A stretch of 17,482 nt of DNA, taken from positions 1-17,482 of the forward strand of contig JBILFC010000029.1 of NCBI GenBank assembly GCA_044351785.1, given 5' to 3'. This document shows positions 1 through 8,529 of the stretch, piece after piece. Under the pieces are notes generated by a model. That model did no database searches, was not told where the DNA came from, and saw nothing but the letters and a program-made list of their open reading frames with translations. Source of the stretch: JAIYCX01 sp044351785 (GTDB lineage: Bacteria; Bdellovibrionota_C; UBA2361; SZUA-149; DAOLCO01). The first letter of the stretch is position 1; the number at the start of each line of letters is the position of its first letter. A program made the position numbers and the translations under genes.

Positions 1-1071
1 TAACGGAGTTGTAAGATCAGAATTAGGAACTGAGGTTAACGAAGCTAATGTTTCCACATCCTTTACTAGCATAGGCCCGTATATGAGTTTACTACCCTCC
101 TCTTTCAACTTGATATATGCTGTGCGAATATCTGTGTTTGAATCGAGGACCACTAATTTTTCTTCGAGGTTACTTTCTCGAAGGGCTAATCTAATTCCTT
201 CCTCTACCTTTTTCGCATGAGCTGCGTATTGCCCAGATAAGGGAAGCAAAGCACCTAATTTATAATCAGACACTGGGATACCACTAGGTTCCTTAGTTAC
301 GCTATTATTTTCTGGATAGGGCCTGTTCTCTGGTTGAACAGAAGTATTTATATCTACTGCATATGTCGCAGGGTCAAAATACTTAGTAAAAGACTTATTA
401 GAAACCAATGAGCCACCTTGTAGCCGACGTGACTTCTCTTCCCTAACAAGTGCACTTACAAAGCCTTCTTTTTCCCACTTAGTATTTAACTCGTCTAACT
501 CAGTATTTAACAATGAACGCGTATGCTCTCTAGCAACTCTTCTCGCCTCTTCAGAAATACCACCTATACCCCTAGATCCTTTAAAGGCTTGAACTAACCA
601 TGCATAAATCTGATCATTGTTATTCTTAGCGATATAACAATATGCTGTTAGTAATGAGAATCTTGGGTCCAAACTACTTGGATCTAATTTCCTTCTAGCA
701 GCATATTGAGAAATTCTAGCTAAGGCCTTATCAGGTAATCCTTGCTTTAACTCTACACTTGCATGCAACAATAAATATGTTTCTGCTTCTTCTGAAGACT
801 TAGCACCTTCTGTAGCAATCTTATAAAAATCACTAGCGCTCTTAAGATTACCTTCTTCTTCAAAACGTAGTGCTGTTAGATAATCTTGATTAGAAAATTT
901 TGCGATTGTCCAAACTTCCCAGGGAGCCTTATCAGCTTTGGATTTTAGGCTGCTAATATCTTGAACAGAGTGATCTGAAGTTCCTTCTACTGGGAATCTA
1001 TTTCTATTACCTCTAGAACTACAGGATACAAGAAAACAAATAATGAGAACTACAACACAAACTCTAATCAA
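1..1071 (-). CDS. LpoA-like / periplasmic-binding-fold lipoprotein, partial
   Basis: The frame is open from the dnaJ end to the left window edge, so the C-terminus is missing. From a TTG start at 1071 the protein begins with a compact lipoprotein signal peptide (MIRVCVV, hydrophobic core) ending in lipobox L14-V-S-C17. Residues about 55-180 are helical and TPR-like (repeated A/L/Y/G spacing, e.g. EEGNLKSASDFY). At about residue 268 a periplasmic binding protein type I fold begins (YKLGALLPLSGQYA, then KLVVLDSN and IYGPMLVKDVETLASL). This architecture matches penicillin-binding-protein activator LpoA and related branched-chain-amino-acid-binding-like lipoproteins; which one cannot be decided without the rest. 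An in-frame ATG at 1116 would add 15 residues before the leucine encoded by the TTG. The gene overlaps the 3' end of dnaJ by 8 bp (TTG start) or 53 bp (ATG start), so it is probably co-transcribed with the chaperone operon. Confidence 0.8.
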   Translation of the reverse strand, partial: MIRVCVVVLIICFLVSCSSRGNRNRFPVEGTSDHSVQDISSLKSKADKAPWEVWTIAKFSNQDYLTALRFEEEGNLKSASDFYKIATEGAKSSEEAETYLLLHASVELKQGLPDKALARISQYAARRKLDPSSLDPRFSLLTAYCYIAKNNNDQIYAWLVQAFKGSRGIGGISEEARRVAREHTRSLLNTELDELNTKWEKEGFVSALVREEKSRRLQGGSLVSNKSFTKYFDPATYAVDINTSVQPENRPYPENNSVTKEPSGIPVSDYKLGALLPLSGQYAAHAKKVEEGIRLALRESNLEEKLVVLDSNTDIRTAYIKLKEEGSKLIYGPMLVKDVETLASLTSVPNSDLTTPL

Positions 1072-2173
1072 AGAATTCTTTGACTTTATCCAAAAATGAT
1101 CTGTTGCTTGTGTCATCTGGGTCCGGGATACCTTCTATTTTAGCTAGTTCTTCCAATAACTCCTTGTGCTTATCATTTATTTTCTTAGGAACAATGATAT
1201 TCACTTTGACATGCTGATCACCTTTAATCGTGGACTGGATATCAACAATACCCTGACCTTTTAAACGAAATACCTTACCAGCCTGTGTACCTGCGGGAAT
1301 TTTAAGTTTTACTTTACCATAAAGTGTAGGGACTTCAAGTTCCGTACCAAGAACGGCCTGACTATAAGAGATTGAAAGATCACTTATTATCTCAGTACCC
1401 TGTCTTTTAAAGCGTTTATGAGGTTTTATGCTAATCTCAACATACAAATCCCCGGGGTTACCATTGCTAATAACCTCCCCTTCTCCTCTTAATTTTAGCT
1501 TCTGGCCATGATCGATCCCAGCAGGAATCTTTACTAGTAACTCACTATCCTTATGACCCTCTCCAGAACCACCACAAGATGGACAAGGATCAGTAATCAT
1601 CATTCCTTGACCACGACAAACGGGACATGGTCTAGATATTCTAAAAAATCCCTCTTGAGCATTAACTTGTCCTTGCCCAGCACAATGCTTACATCTTTCA
1701 GGACTAGTTCCTTCTCTCGCACCTGATCCCTTACAAGGCTCGCACGGGATAGGTCTTCTAACATTAATCTTTTTATTTAAACCTGAGGCACTTTCTTCTA
1801 ATGTAACTTCTAAACGGTAGGCTAGATCTCTACCCGTTGGTACTCTTTGTCTCTTACTACCTCCACCAAAAAAGGCTCCGAAAATATCACCGAAAATATC
1901 TTCTCCAAATCCAGCAAAATCACCGAAGCCACCAAATCCTTGTCCGCCTTGAAATGCTGCATGACCGAACTGATCATACTTTGCACGATTCTCTTCGTTA
2001 CTTAGGATTTGATATGCTTCAGTACCTTCCTTGAACTTTTCTTCAGCTTCTTGATTATCTGGGTTCTTGTCAGGATGATACTTTATAGCAAGCTTTCTAT
2101 AAGCTTTCTTTATCTCATCCTGACTACAAGTTCTACTTAAACCTAGAACCTCATAACAATCACGTTTACTCAC
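1064..2173 (-). CDS. dnaJ: Molecular chaperone DnaJ (Hsp40)
   Basis: This is the co-chaperone that delivers unfolded clients to DnaK and stimulates its ATPase in the cytoplasm. The 369 residues have the full type-I layout. The J domain carries HPD at residues 33-35. A Gly/Phe-rich linker spans about 77-105 (GGFGDFAGFG). Four intact CxxCxGxG zinc motifs start at C144, C161, C183 and C197. Two C-terminal beta-sandwich substrate domains follow. The length is normal for the family. The start lies 8 bp after the dnaK stop, and the 3' end overlaps the lipoprotein gene, so it sits inside the grpE-dnaK-dnaJ operon. Nothing in the sequence suggests damage. Confidence 0.97.
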   Translation of the reverse strand: MSKRDCYEVLGLSRTCSQDEIKKAYRKLAIKYHPDKNPDNQEAEEKFKEGTEAYQILSNEENRAKYDQFGHAAFQGGQGFGGFGDFAGFGEDIFGDIFGAFFGGGSKRQRVPTGRDLAYRLEVTLEESASGLNKKINVRRPIPCEPCKGSGAREGTSPERCKHCAGQGQVNAQEGFFRISRPCPVCRGQGMMITDPCPSCGGSGEGHKDSELLVKIPAGIDHGQKLKLRGEGEVISNGNPGDLYVEISIKPHKRFKRQGTEIISDLSISYSQAVLGTELEVPTLYGKVKLKIPAGTQAGKVFRLKGQGIVDIQSTIKGDQHVKVNIIVPKKINDKHKELLEELAKIEGIPDPDDTSNRSFLDKVKEFFD

Positions 2174-2181
2174 AGCTGGCC

Positions 2182-4092
2182 TTAGTTTACTTCTTCAAAA
2201 TCAGCATCAACTACGTCATCACCGGAACTTCCCTGAGAGCTACTATTTCCAGCATTCCCTTGGGTATCATCCGAACCAGTATTTGCAGTGGATTCATACA
2301 TCTTCTTAGTAAGGGCATGAGTTAACTGCTCTAAATTCTGTTTCTCAGATTGTAGTGCAGAAGCTTGAGTACCTTCTTCTAATACTTTCTTAGCTCTTTC
2401 TACAGCACTCTCTATCTCACTCTTCTGAGCAGCATCAACCTTATCACCATGTTCATTTAGAAGCTGAGATGTAGCATAGATTGTAGTATCTAGAGCATTT
2501 TTAGCTTCAGCAAGTTCTCTTCTTTCTTTATCCTGACTTGAATTAGCTTCAGCATCTCGAACCATTTGCTTAATCTCTTCTTCACTTAAACCAGAACTAG
2601 CAGTAATTTGAATAACCTGTTCTTTACCAGTTCCTAAGTCCTTAGCAGATACTTTTACAATACCGTTTGCATCTATGTCGAATGTAACTTCTACCTGAGG
2701 AACTCCTCTTGGAGCTGGTGGGATACCAGTTAAATCAAATCTACCTAAAGTTTTATTATCAGATGCCATATCCCTCTCACCTTGAAGAACATGTATACTT
2801 ACAGCTGGCTGATTATCAGAAGCAGTAGAGAAAACTTGTTGTTTCCTTGTAGGGATGGTTGTGTTTTTCTCAATTAGTTTAGTCATGATGCCACCTTGAG
2901 TCTCAATTCCAAGACTTAACGGTGTTACATCTAAAAGAAGAACATCCTTTACATCACCCTGAAGTACTCCACCCTGAACAGCGGCACCAACAGCTACAGC
3001 TTCGTCAGGATTTACGTTCTTGCTAGGAGCTTTTCCAAATATTTGTCTTACTCTTTCTTGAACAGCAGGCATTCTAGTCATACCACCGACAAGAATTACT
3101 TCTTGAATTTCATTCGCAGAAATTCCCGCATCCTTAATTGCTGTTCTACATGGAGCTTCTAATCTCTGTAATAAATCTGAACAAAGTTGTTCAAACTTAG
3201 CTCTAGTAAGCTTCATGTTTAAATTCTTAGGTCCAGATGCATCTGAAGCTATAAATGGCAAACTAATAGGAGTTTCTGTTGAAGTAGAAAGCTCATGTTT
3301 AGCTTCTTCTGCGGCAGCTTTTAATCTTTGGAGTGCTTCAGTATCACCTTTTAAATTAATTCCAGTTTCCTTCTTGAAGTCCTCTACTAACCACTCTACA
3401 ATCTTATGATCGAAATCTTCACCACCTAAGAAAGTATCACCATTTGTAGCCTTAACTTCGAATACTCCATCTCCTAGTTCCAAGATAGATACGTCGAAAG
3501 TACCACCACCAAGATCGAATACTGCAATAGTTTTCTCGCCCTTCTTATCAACACCATAAGCAAGTGCAGCGGCAGTAGGCTCGTTAATAATTCTTAAAAC
3601 TTCAAGACCTGCAATTCTACCAGCGTCTTTTGTCGCTTGTCTCTGAGAATCATTAAAGTAAGCAGGAACAGTAATAACCGCTTGCGTAACTTCTTCACCA
3701 AGATAATCTTCAGCAGTTTGCTTCATCTTCTGAAGAATTAAAGCTGAAACTTCTTGAGCTGATTTTCTATCTGCACCCATCTTAACAGCAGCGTCACCAT
3801 TATCAGCAGAAACGATTTCATAAGGAAGTACTTCCTTAGCCTTCTCAACTTCTTTGGAGTTAGATTTCCTACCGATTAATCTTTTAACAGCAAAGATTGT
3901 ATTCTTAGGATTTGTAACGGCCTGTCTTTTTGCAATTTGTCCTACTAATCTTTCCCCAGTTTCAGTAACAGCTACGACTGAAGGAGTTGTACGTTTACCT
4001 TCACTGTTTGTAATAACAACGGGATCTCCCCCTTCCATTACCGCAACACATGAATTTGTAGTTCCTAGGTCAATTCCTATTATTTTACCCAT
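2182..4092 (-). CDS. dnaK: Molecular chaperone DnaK (Hsp70)
   Basis: This is the ATP-dependent Hsp70 chaperone for protein folding and heat-shock recovery in the cytoplasm. The 636-residue length is typical. The N-terminal ATPase domain opens with GKIIGIDLGTTNSCVAVMEGG and contains the phosphate-2/adenosine signatures VFDLGGGTFDVS and VILVGGMTRMPAVQ. The substrate-binding domain carries LLLDVTPLSLGIET. The lid ends in the classic acidic tail (DDVVDADFEEV). The start is supported by AGAGAGG about 5 nt upstream of ATG. It lies 117 bp downstream of grpE and 8 bp upstream of dnaJ. The wide grpE-dnaK gap contains a hairpin (4176-4200) and could host a separate dnaK promoter, although I find no clean consensus there. 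Confidence 0.98.
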   Translation of the reverse strand: MGKIIGIDLGTTNSCVAVMEGGDPVVITNSEGKRTTPSVVAVTETGERLVGQIAKRQAVTNPKNTIFAVKRLIGRKSNSKEVEKAKEVLPYEIVSADNGDAAVKMGADRKSAQEVSALILQKMKQTAEDYLGEEVTQAVITVPAYFNDSQRQATKDAGRIAGLEVLRIINEPTAAALAYGVDKKGEKTIAVFDLGGGTFDVSILELGDGVFEVKATNGDTFLGGEDFDHKIVEWLVEDFKKETGINLKGDTEALQRLKAAAEEAKHELSTSTETPISLPFIASDASGPKNLNMKLTRAKFEQLCSDLLQRLEAPCRTAIKDAGISANEIQEVILVGGMTRMPAVQERVRQIFGKAPSKNVNPDEAVAVGAAVQGGVLQGDVKDVLLLDVTPLSLGIETQGGIMTKLIEKNTTIPTRKQQVFSTASDNQPAVSIHVLQGERDMASDNKTLGRFDLTGIPPAPRGVPQVEVTFDIDANGIVKVSAKDLGTGKEQVIQITASSGLSEEEIKQMVRDAEANSSQDKERRELAEAKNALDTTIYATSQLLNEHGDKVDAAQKSEIESAVERAKKVLEEGTQASALQSEKQNLEQLTHALTKKMYESTANTGSDDTQGNAGNSSSQGSSGDDVVDADFEEVN

Positions 4093-4175
4093 TTTATCCT
4101 CTCTAATATTTTAAAATTTATGCTTTAGATTTTTTATTTTGTATATCTAACCAATGTCATGTTGGGAACTTAAGC

Positions 4176-4200
4176 ACTCCTAACGGCATCCGCAAGGAGT
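4176..4200 (-). promoter_or_regulatory. Stem-loop between grpE and dnaK
   Basis: A 6-bp stem (ACTCCT 4176-4181 with AGGAGT 4195-4200) encloses an inner CGG-cat-CCG stem-loop, separated by a 2/2 internal loop. It begins 9 bp downstream of the grpE stop and has no T-run in either direction, so it is a poor intrinsic terminator. It could be an mRNA processing or stability element that sets the grpE:dnaK ratio. The plus strand reads AGCACTC at its left edge, which recalls half of a CIRCE operator, but the matching right half is absent. Confidence 0.4.
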
Positions 4201-4209
4201 AGAATAAAA

Positions 4210-4827
4210 TTATTCTTGAGTTTCCGATTCCTTCTTTGGTCCATTAGAAACTACTACTTGAGCAACGCGCAATAACTTATCCTTGTAATAATAACATTTT
4301 TTTATAACCTGAATAATATTGCCACTCTCGATTTCATCAGAGTTAACCATCGTTAAGGCCTCATGCTTTGCTGGATCGAATCTAAGACCAGCACATTCTT
4401 CGGACTTAATAGAGTAACGCTCAAATATCGCCCTCATTCTAGAAGTTATAAGCTGAAGACCTTCCAGTATAGTCTCAGAATTAGTATCAGCTGGAACAGC
4501 ACTAACTCTTTCTAAATCATCAAGAACCTCTAAAAGATCGCTTGAGATGGATTCTCCTTGATATTTAACTAACTCTGAACGCTCTTTAAAATGACGTTTC
4601 TTTATATTATCCATCTCAGCCATGGCATAAAGATACTTAGACTGAGCATCTCGCAAGTCAGCTTCCAACTTAGCAATAACTTCTAGGCCTTGATTACCAC
4701 TATTATGATCTATAGAATCCTGCCCACCTTCAGAATCTTCTAAGCCATCTAAATTAGGGAATTTTAACTCCTCTTCATTAGACTGCTCTGAATCTTGACT
4801 ATCCGTATCCACACTTGACTCGCTCAT
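4210..4827 (-). CDS. grpE: Nucleotide exchange factor GrpE
   Basis: GrpE is the ADP/ATP exchange factor for DnaK and acts as a dimer. It is 205 residues long. The first 45 or so are acidic, Ser-rich and probably disordered. Residues about 48-110 form the long dimerisation helix (KLEADLRDAQSKYLYAMAEMDN, then RHFKERSEL). The C-terminal beta domain has the family motifs RFDPAKHEAL and the variant CYYYKDKLLRVAQVVVS, where most family members have a GY...RLLRPA-type sequence. It is the first gene of the chaperone operon and diverges from mgtE across 206 bp. I see no hrcA gene and no convincing sigma-32 or CIRCE site upstream, so the mode of heat control is unclear. Confidence 0.95.
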   Translation of the reverse strand: MSESSVDTDSQDSEQSNEEELKFPNLDGLEDSEGGQDSIDHNSGNQGLEVIAKLEADLRDAQSKYLYAMAEMDNIKKRHFKERSELVKYQGESISSDLLEVLDDLERVSAVPADTNSETILEGLQLITSRMRAIFERYSIKSEECAGLRFDPAKHEALTMVNSDEIESGNIIQVIKKCYYYKDKLLRVAQVVVSNGPKKESETQE

Positions 4828-4955
4828 TACCTAAAATCCAAATTAAAATGCTTATTTAACCTCGCATCTAGTAATAATCATTAATCAATCTTGCAAGCCT
4901 AGGAATTATAAAAGTTTCAAATGACCTCCAAAAATCATATAAGGTGTTAGAATAT

Positions 4956-4984
4956 TTGCAATTTATAAGATATAAAGATAAAAT
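4956..4984 (+). promoter_or_regulatory. Candidate sigma-70 promoter for mgtE-recO
   Basis: TTGCAA (4956-4961, 4/6 to the -35 consensus) is followed by a 17-nt spacer and TAAAAT (4979-4984, 5/6 to the -10 consensus). Transcription would start near 4991, giving a leader of about 43 nt before the mgtE ATG. The surrounding DNA is very AT-rich, so chance matches are common. Confidence 0.4.
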
Positions 4985-5033
4985 AACTCTGATTTAAAGC
5001 TTAATCAATCGAACTTAAAGATAGACTTCACCC

Positions 5034-6440
5034 ATGACCACAGAAAACGGTCTATATCAGCTAGAAATGCTCTCCTTTGAAGAGGCCCTAACTCAGGTAG
5101 AAGATCTACTTAACGCAGAGAATTCAGGTTCTACGGCTAGTGATGCGCTTTCTGAACTTTTAGCAACTCTACATCCAAGTATACTTACTGAAGTTCTCTT
5201 AAATTATTCAGAAGAAAAACAACGAACTCTACTAGTTCACATTACTGGTCTTGATACTGTTTCAAGTTTAATGGCCTTCGCCTCAAAGGAATTACAACTT
5301 CTTTTACTTGATATCCTTGATGACTCTAGATTAGCAGCAATTATTAGAAGAATTGATATAGATGATGCCGCGGATGTGTTGGCAATCATTCCAAGAAGAA
5401 GGCAAGTGAAGATCTTAAAGAGACTTAATGCCCCTTTAGTAAAAGAATTAAGTTCTCTGCTTTCATATGATGGTCAGACTGCCGGTGGTATTATGACCCC
5501 AAGATTTATTGCTCTTGATCCTGGGAACCGAGCAGATAGTGCATTGGCGCAAATTCAGATCGGACTTCATGAAGGTACTATAGAGGAAGATACCGACTTG
5601 GCAATCTGTTATGTTTCAAGTCCAAGTGGAGAGTTACTGGGGAGCCTTTCACTTAGAGAACTTCTAAAAAGCGACAAAGATGCAATTATTTCAGACCTAA
5701 TGCACCCTGTCGATGTTGCCGTCAGTCCTGATGATCATCAAGAAGAAGTAGCATGGAAAATTGCAGACTTTGATTTACCTTCGATACCAGTTGTTTCTAA
5801 AGAAGATGGTCATATTCTTGGGATTATCACTGTTGATGATGTGTTGGACGTTATTACAGAGGAATATACCTCTGAAGTATCTAAAATGGCTGGTACTGAT
5901 GAAAGTGACTCTGTTGGAGCTACTCTTAAAACTTCCATAAAAAGTCGCCTTCCATGGTTGCTAGCCAGTTGGGCTGGAGGAACTCTTGGAGCAGTTTTAC
6001 TGGGTTCTTATTCCGCTGAAATAGCAAAAATGGTTGCACTTACTTTCTTTATGCCAGTTGTATTTGGCATGGGTGGTAATGTAGGTTCACAGTCGTCCAC
6101 AATTACAGTGAGAGGGCTTGCTACAGGAGAACTAACTCAATCGAGATTAATCAGAAGAATTAGAAAAGAAATAAGCGTGGGTGCTATTCTAGGATCCATA
6201 TTTGCCGTACTACTTGGGATAGCTTCTTACTTAATGTTCTTTCAATTAAACCTTAGCCTAGTAGTTGCTTGCTCCATATTTACAACGATGACCATATCAA
6301 CTGGTCTAGGTTCGCTTTTACCATATGTTTTTGAAAAAGCTGGTTTCGATCCGGCTTTCGGTGCTGGTCCCTTAGTTACTACTACAACCGACATCATTAG
6401 TATTGGTGTTTACTTTACAGTTGCAAGTGCTCTACTATAG
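5034..6440 (+). CDS. mgtE: Magnesium transporter MgtE
   Basis: MgtE is a Mg2+-gated Mg2+ channel of the inner membrane, and 468 residues is close to the family norm. Domain order is as expected. A cytosolic superhelical N domain comes first (about 35-140, with IIPRRRQVKILKRL and the hinge SYDGQTAGGIMTPRFI). A pair of CBS domains follows (about 150-270, with LPSIPVVSKEDGHILGIITV and DDVLDVITEE), which sense cytosolic Mg2+. The C-terminal pore domain has about five membrane helices and carries PVVFGMGGNVGSQSSTITVRGLATG and GAGPLVTTTTDIISIGVYF. The Asp after TTTT corresponds to the pore-lining Mg2+-coordinating Asp of the family. No strong Shine-Dalgarno precedes the ATG. recO follows after 8 bp, suggesting co-transcription. 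Confidence 0.95.
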   Translation: MTTENGLYQLEMLSFEEALTQVEDLLNAENSGSTASDALSELLATLHPSILTEVLLNYSEEKQRTLLVHITGLDTVSSLMAFASKELQLLLLDILDDSRLAAIIRRIDIDDAADVLAIIPRRRQVKILKRLNAPLVKELSSLLSYDGQTAGGIMTPRFIALDPGNRADSALAQIQIGLHEGTIEEDTDLAICYVSSPSGELLGSLSLRELLKSDKDAIISDLMHPVDVAVSPDDHQEEVAWKIADFDLPSIPVVSKEDGHILGIITVDDVLDVITEEYTSEVSKMAGTDESDSVGATLKTSIKSRLPWLLASWAGGTLGAVLLGSYSAEIAKMVALTFFMPVVFGMGGNVGSQSSTITVRGLATGELTQSRLIRRIRKEISVGAILGSIFAVLLGIASYLMFFQLNLSLVVACSIFTTMTISTGLGSLLPYVFEKAGFDPAFGAGPLVTTTTDIISIGVYFTVASALL

Positions 6441-6448
6441 GTTACACA

Positions 6449-7105
6449 TTGGAAGAACATAAGTTAGATGCTATTGTTCTAAATACCTACCCTGCTAAAG
6501 ACTCCGACCTAGTTCTAGTTCTACTTTGTAAAGAAATGGGGAAAATAAGAGCTTTCGCGAGAGGCGCAAGAAAAAGTAAAAAGAGGTTTTTCGGTAATAT
6601 TGAGATATTTACCCAAGCTCACTTCAGTTTAACTAAAAAGCCAGAAGCAGAGCTTTATCAGATTGAAAGCCTAGAAAATAAGCAGACACCAGTTGCATTA
6701 AGAGATTCACTAAATCATTTCCTGATACTTAGCGTATGCTTTGAACTTAGTAATAAATCCACTGCAGACATAGATCCTGAATTAAAATTGCTCTTTGATG
6801 ATCTAAAGCATTTGAGTAAAATTGCGAACGCTCTAACTCCGATGGATAAACTAATACCTTTAGCGGTATTTTATCTATTAAAGCTTGGGAAAAGCATAGG
6901 CATTGATCCAATTAGTTTATCTTCTAACTTTAGGGGAGATGATTTTGATTGGTTCCGACAAATGTCAGAACTAGAGACACCACTAAAATACGAACCCTTA
7001 GCAGCATCTCTAAGAGCTTTTCAATCTCTTGCGAATTTCCTAATGAAATCAATGGAAATTAATATAAATTCTATAGAAAGCTTAAAGCTAATAAAACTTA
7101 ATTAG
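6449..7105 (+). CDS. recO: DNA repair protein RecO
   Basis: RecO works with RecF and RecR to load RecA onto SSB-coated DNA in gap repair. The N-terminal OB fold is recognisable: DAIVLNTYPAKDSDLVLVLL, then GKIRAFARGARKSKKRFFGNIEIF, with the usual run of basic DNA-binding residues. The rest is the helical RecO_C region. At 218 residues it is slightly short. I see no CxxC pair, so the zinc finger found in some RecO proteins is missing, as it is in several lineages. The start is a TTG 8 bp after the mgtE stop with no ATG nearby and no good ribosome binding site, so translation may depend on coupling to mgtE. The 3' end overlaps the convergent gene by 8 bp. Confidence 0.88.
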   Translation: MEEHKLDAIVLNTYPAKDSDLVLVLLCKEMGKIRAFARGARKSKKRFFGNIEIFTQAHFSLTKKPEAELYQIESLENKQTPVALRDSLNHFLILSVCFELSNKSTADIDPELKLLFDDLKHLSKIANALTPMDKLIPLAVFYLLKLGKSIGIDPISLSSNFRGDDFDWFRQMSELETPLKYEPLAASLRAFQSLANFLMKSMEININSIESLKLIKLN

Positions 7106-7412
7106 CTAGCCCATCGTTTAAGAAGCCCTCAGGAAGACCGAATAACATTGGAGGATCTTCTAATTGAATTCCCATATTCTTCAGTTTTAACCAGACATCT
7201 TTCAACTGTGATTTTAAATCTTCATCAAGTAGAGCCGATGACTCAGCATTAGTCAAAATCTGATTAATAGCGATAGTACAATGTATCAAAGATTCATTTG
7301 GAGTTAAGCATTTAGCAGAGATATCTGCGATATATTCAGCCAGAGCTTGTCTTGAAACTGAACTCTTACTTTTTGTGGTTACTTCAGATGTCTTTTTTGT
7401 AGTTTTTGCCAT
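7098..7412 (-). CDS. Hypothetical small protein (104 aa)
   Basis: I do not recognise this protein. The preferred ATG is at 7412 (MAKTTKKTSEVTTKS); a longer TTG-started version from 7469 is less likely. The N-terminal 20 residues are Lys/Thr/Ser-rich and probably disordered. The rest looks helical (RQALAEYIADISAKCL, then AINQILTNAESSALL), ending in a short proline-containing tail (EDPPMLFGLPEGFLNDG). It has no membrane segment. A TATAAT box ends only 7 nt before the ATG (7425-7420) and there is no Shine-Dalgarno, so the mRNA may be nearly leaderless. The 3' end overlaps recO by 8 bp in a convergent arrangement. The steady reading frame and protein-like composition argue that it is real. Confidence 0.65.
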   Translation of the reverse strand: MAKTTKKTSEVTTKSKSSVSRQALAEYIADISAKCLTPNESLIHCTIAINQILTNAESSALLDEDLKSQLKDVWLKLKNMGIQLEDPPMLFGLPEGFLNDGLAN

Positions 7413-7540
7413 AAATTTTATTATATTGTTTACCTGTATAAGATTAGCAACAAAACTGAATAGATTCAAAGGATTTATTTAATCTAAATCTGATTAAAAT
7501 AAAGCTAAATACGGATACCGGCAGGCCAAGATTAAACCAA

Positions 7541-7573
7541 AAGACCTCTGGGGATATACTTCCCAGAGGTCTT
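7541..7573 (-). terminator. Intrinsic terminator of the ARPP-1-like gene
   Basis: A perfect 12-bp inverted repeat (AAGACCTCTGGG 7541-7552 with CCCAGAGGTCTT 7562-7573) encloses a 9-nt loop and begins 22 bp after the stop codon at 7596. On the minus strand the stem is followed by a short T run (CTTTTGGTTT). On the plus strand no T run follows, so minus is the active direction. Its GC-rich stem fits the composition of the gene it serves. Confidence 0.75.
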
Positions 7574-7595
7574 CGATTAGCCACATGCCTTAGCA

Positions 7596-8483
7596 TTAGG
7601 CAAATACAACCGAAGCATGAATCAGAGAATCATCGAAATGAAGTACCGTTGCTCGGCTATCTCCAATGGAACTTCGTGTCTCTGTACCCGTGGAAGCTGC
7701 CTGCACTTTTTTCCAATCGGAGGATACAAAGGCAGCAAGTGTTTCCTGAAGCTGTCGGGCATTAACGGTACATTCTCCTCTCGCCATATGGGTTTCGACA
7801 ATATGACTTCCAAGGATTCCTGCCCAACTCCTCTTGAGCCTCCCTTCGTTATTAAAAAACTCAATTGTCTTGATCTGCGGACCAATCGCAATGGCAATAC
7901 CGTTTGCACCATGCACAAAGCTTAAGGCCTGAAGGGCTTCCGCTTTATCTAACTCAACTGCCTCGTAAGCCTGTGAGAGCGTTCCACTACCAACACCCGC
8001 ACCAAGACTAGTCACAGTATCACTTACGCTCTCCCAAACACTACCTTGATCCGCCACATGTCCAGTACTAGTGGTCCCCTTCAACACAGATCGTTGATTT
8101 GGACCTGCCAAAGAGTCTGCGATCGAAAACGTACTTGCATCCACTCCTGTGCGAGGGCTCCAACGGTTTCGTTCAACGCAAGAGACCTTCACTCGGACAG
8201 TAGAATTAGCAGGAATAAATACTGAACTATTGATTACACGATCTTGTCGGCCACCGATAAGACGTGTTCCCTCTGGAATAAGTGTGGGTCGCGAGCTCGT
8301 ACTCTGCAGTTCGATTTCACCTACCTGACCAGTTTCCAGAATTCTGAGTTTTCCGCGCTGCAAGTTATGACTCGCGAGCCCATAATCAATTTCCCTGCCA
8401 GCATGAGCTCGCAAACCCCAAACAGTGAGATTTCTCCACCGTCGAGGTTCACCGACTACTGCAACTCCCTCAAAAATACGCAT
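7596..8483 (-). CDS. ARPP-1 family domain protein, probably acquired
   Basis: The core IPEGTRLIGGRQDRVINSSVFIPA (residues about 69-92) followed by VRVKVSCVERNRWSPR matches my memory of the ARPP-1 domain (ARG- and rhodanese/phosphatase-superfamily-associated protein). That family was named from gene neighbourhoods linked to ADP-ribose/NAD metabolism, and its biochemical activity is unknown to me. The 295-residue protein has no signal peptide or membrane segment and is probably a cytosolic all-beta-rich protein. An excellent AGGAG lies 7 nt before the ATG. Sampled lines are about 48-50% GC against about 30-45% in neighbouring genes. The gene stands alone with its own leader hairpin and terminator, which suggests horizontal acquisition as a single unit. 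The expected ARG or rhodanese partners are absent from the window. Confidence 0.7.
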   Translation of the reverse strand: MRIFEGVAVVGEPRRWRNLTVWGLRAHAGREIDYGLASHNLQRGKLRILETGQVGEIELQSTSSRPTLIPEGTRLIGGRQDRVINSSVFIPANSTVRVKVSCVERNRWSPRTGVDASTFSIADSLAGPNQRSVLKGTTSTGHVADQGSVWESVSDTVTSLGAGVGSGTLSQAYEAVELDKAEALQALSFVHGANGIAIAIGPQIKTIEFFNNEGRLKRSWAGILGSHIVETHMARGECTVNARQLQETLAAFVSSDWKKVQAASTGTETRSSIGDSRATVLHFDDSLIHASVVFA

Positions 8484-8529
8484 TGCACCTCTCCTAGCCT
8501 CAGAACCTTAGAAAAACCTTCCATGGCCT

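Noticed and set aside
1837..4114. Plus-strand ORFs of 64-86 aa opposite dnaJ and dnaK
   Set aside because: They are antisense shadows of highly conserved genes, with no start signals.
4171..4209. CIRCE operator between grpE and dnaK
   Set aside because: AGCACTC matches part of the left half, but no GAGTGCTAA half follows at 9 nt; the inverted repeat has different arms and spacing. No hrcA is seen.
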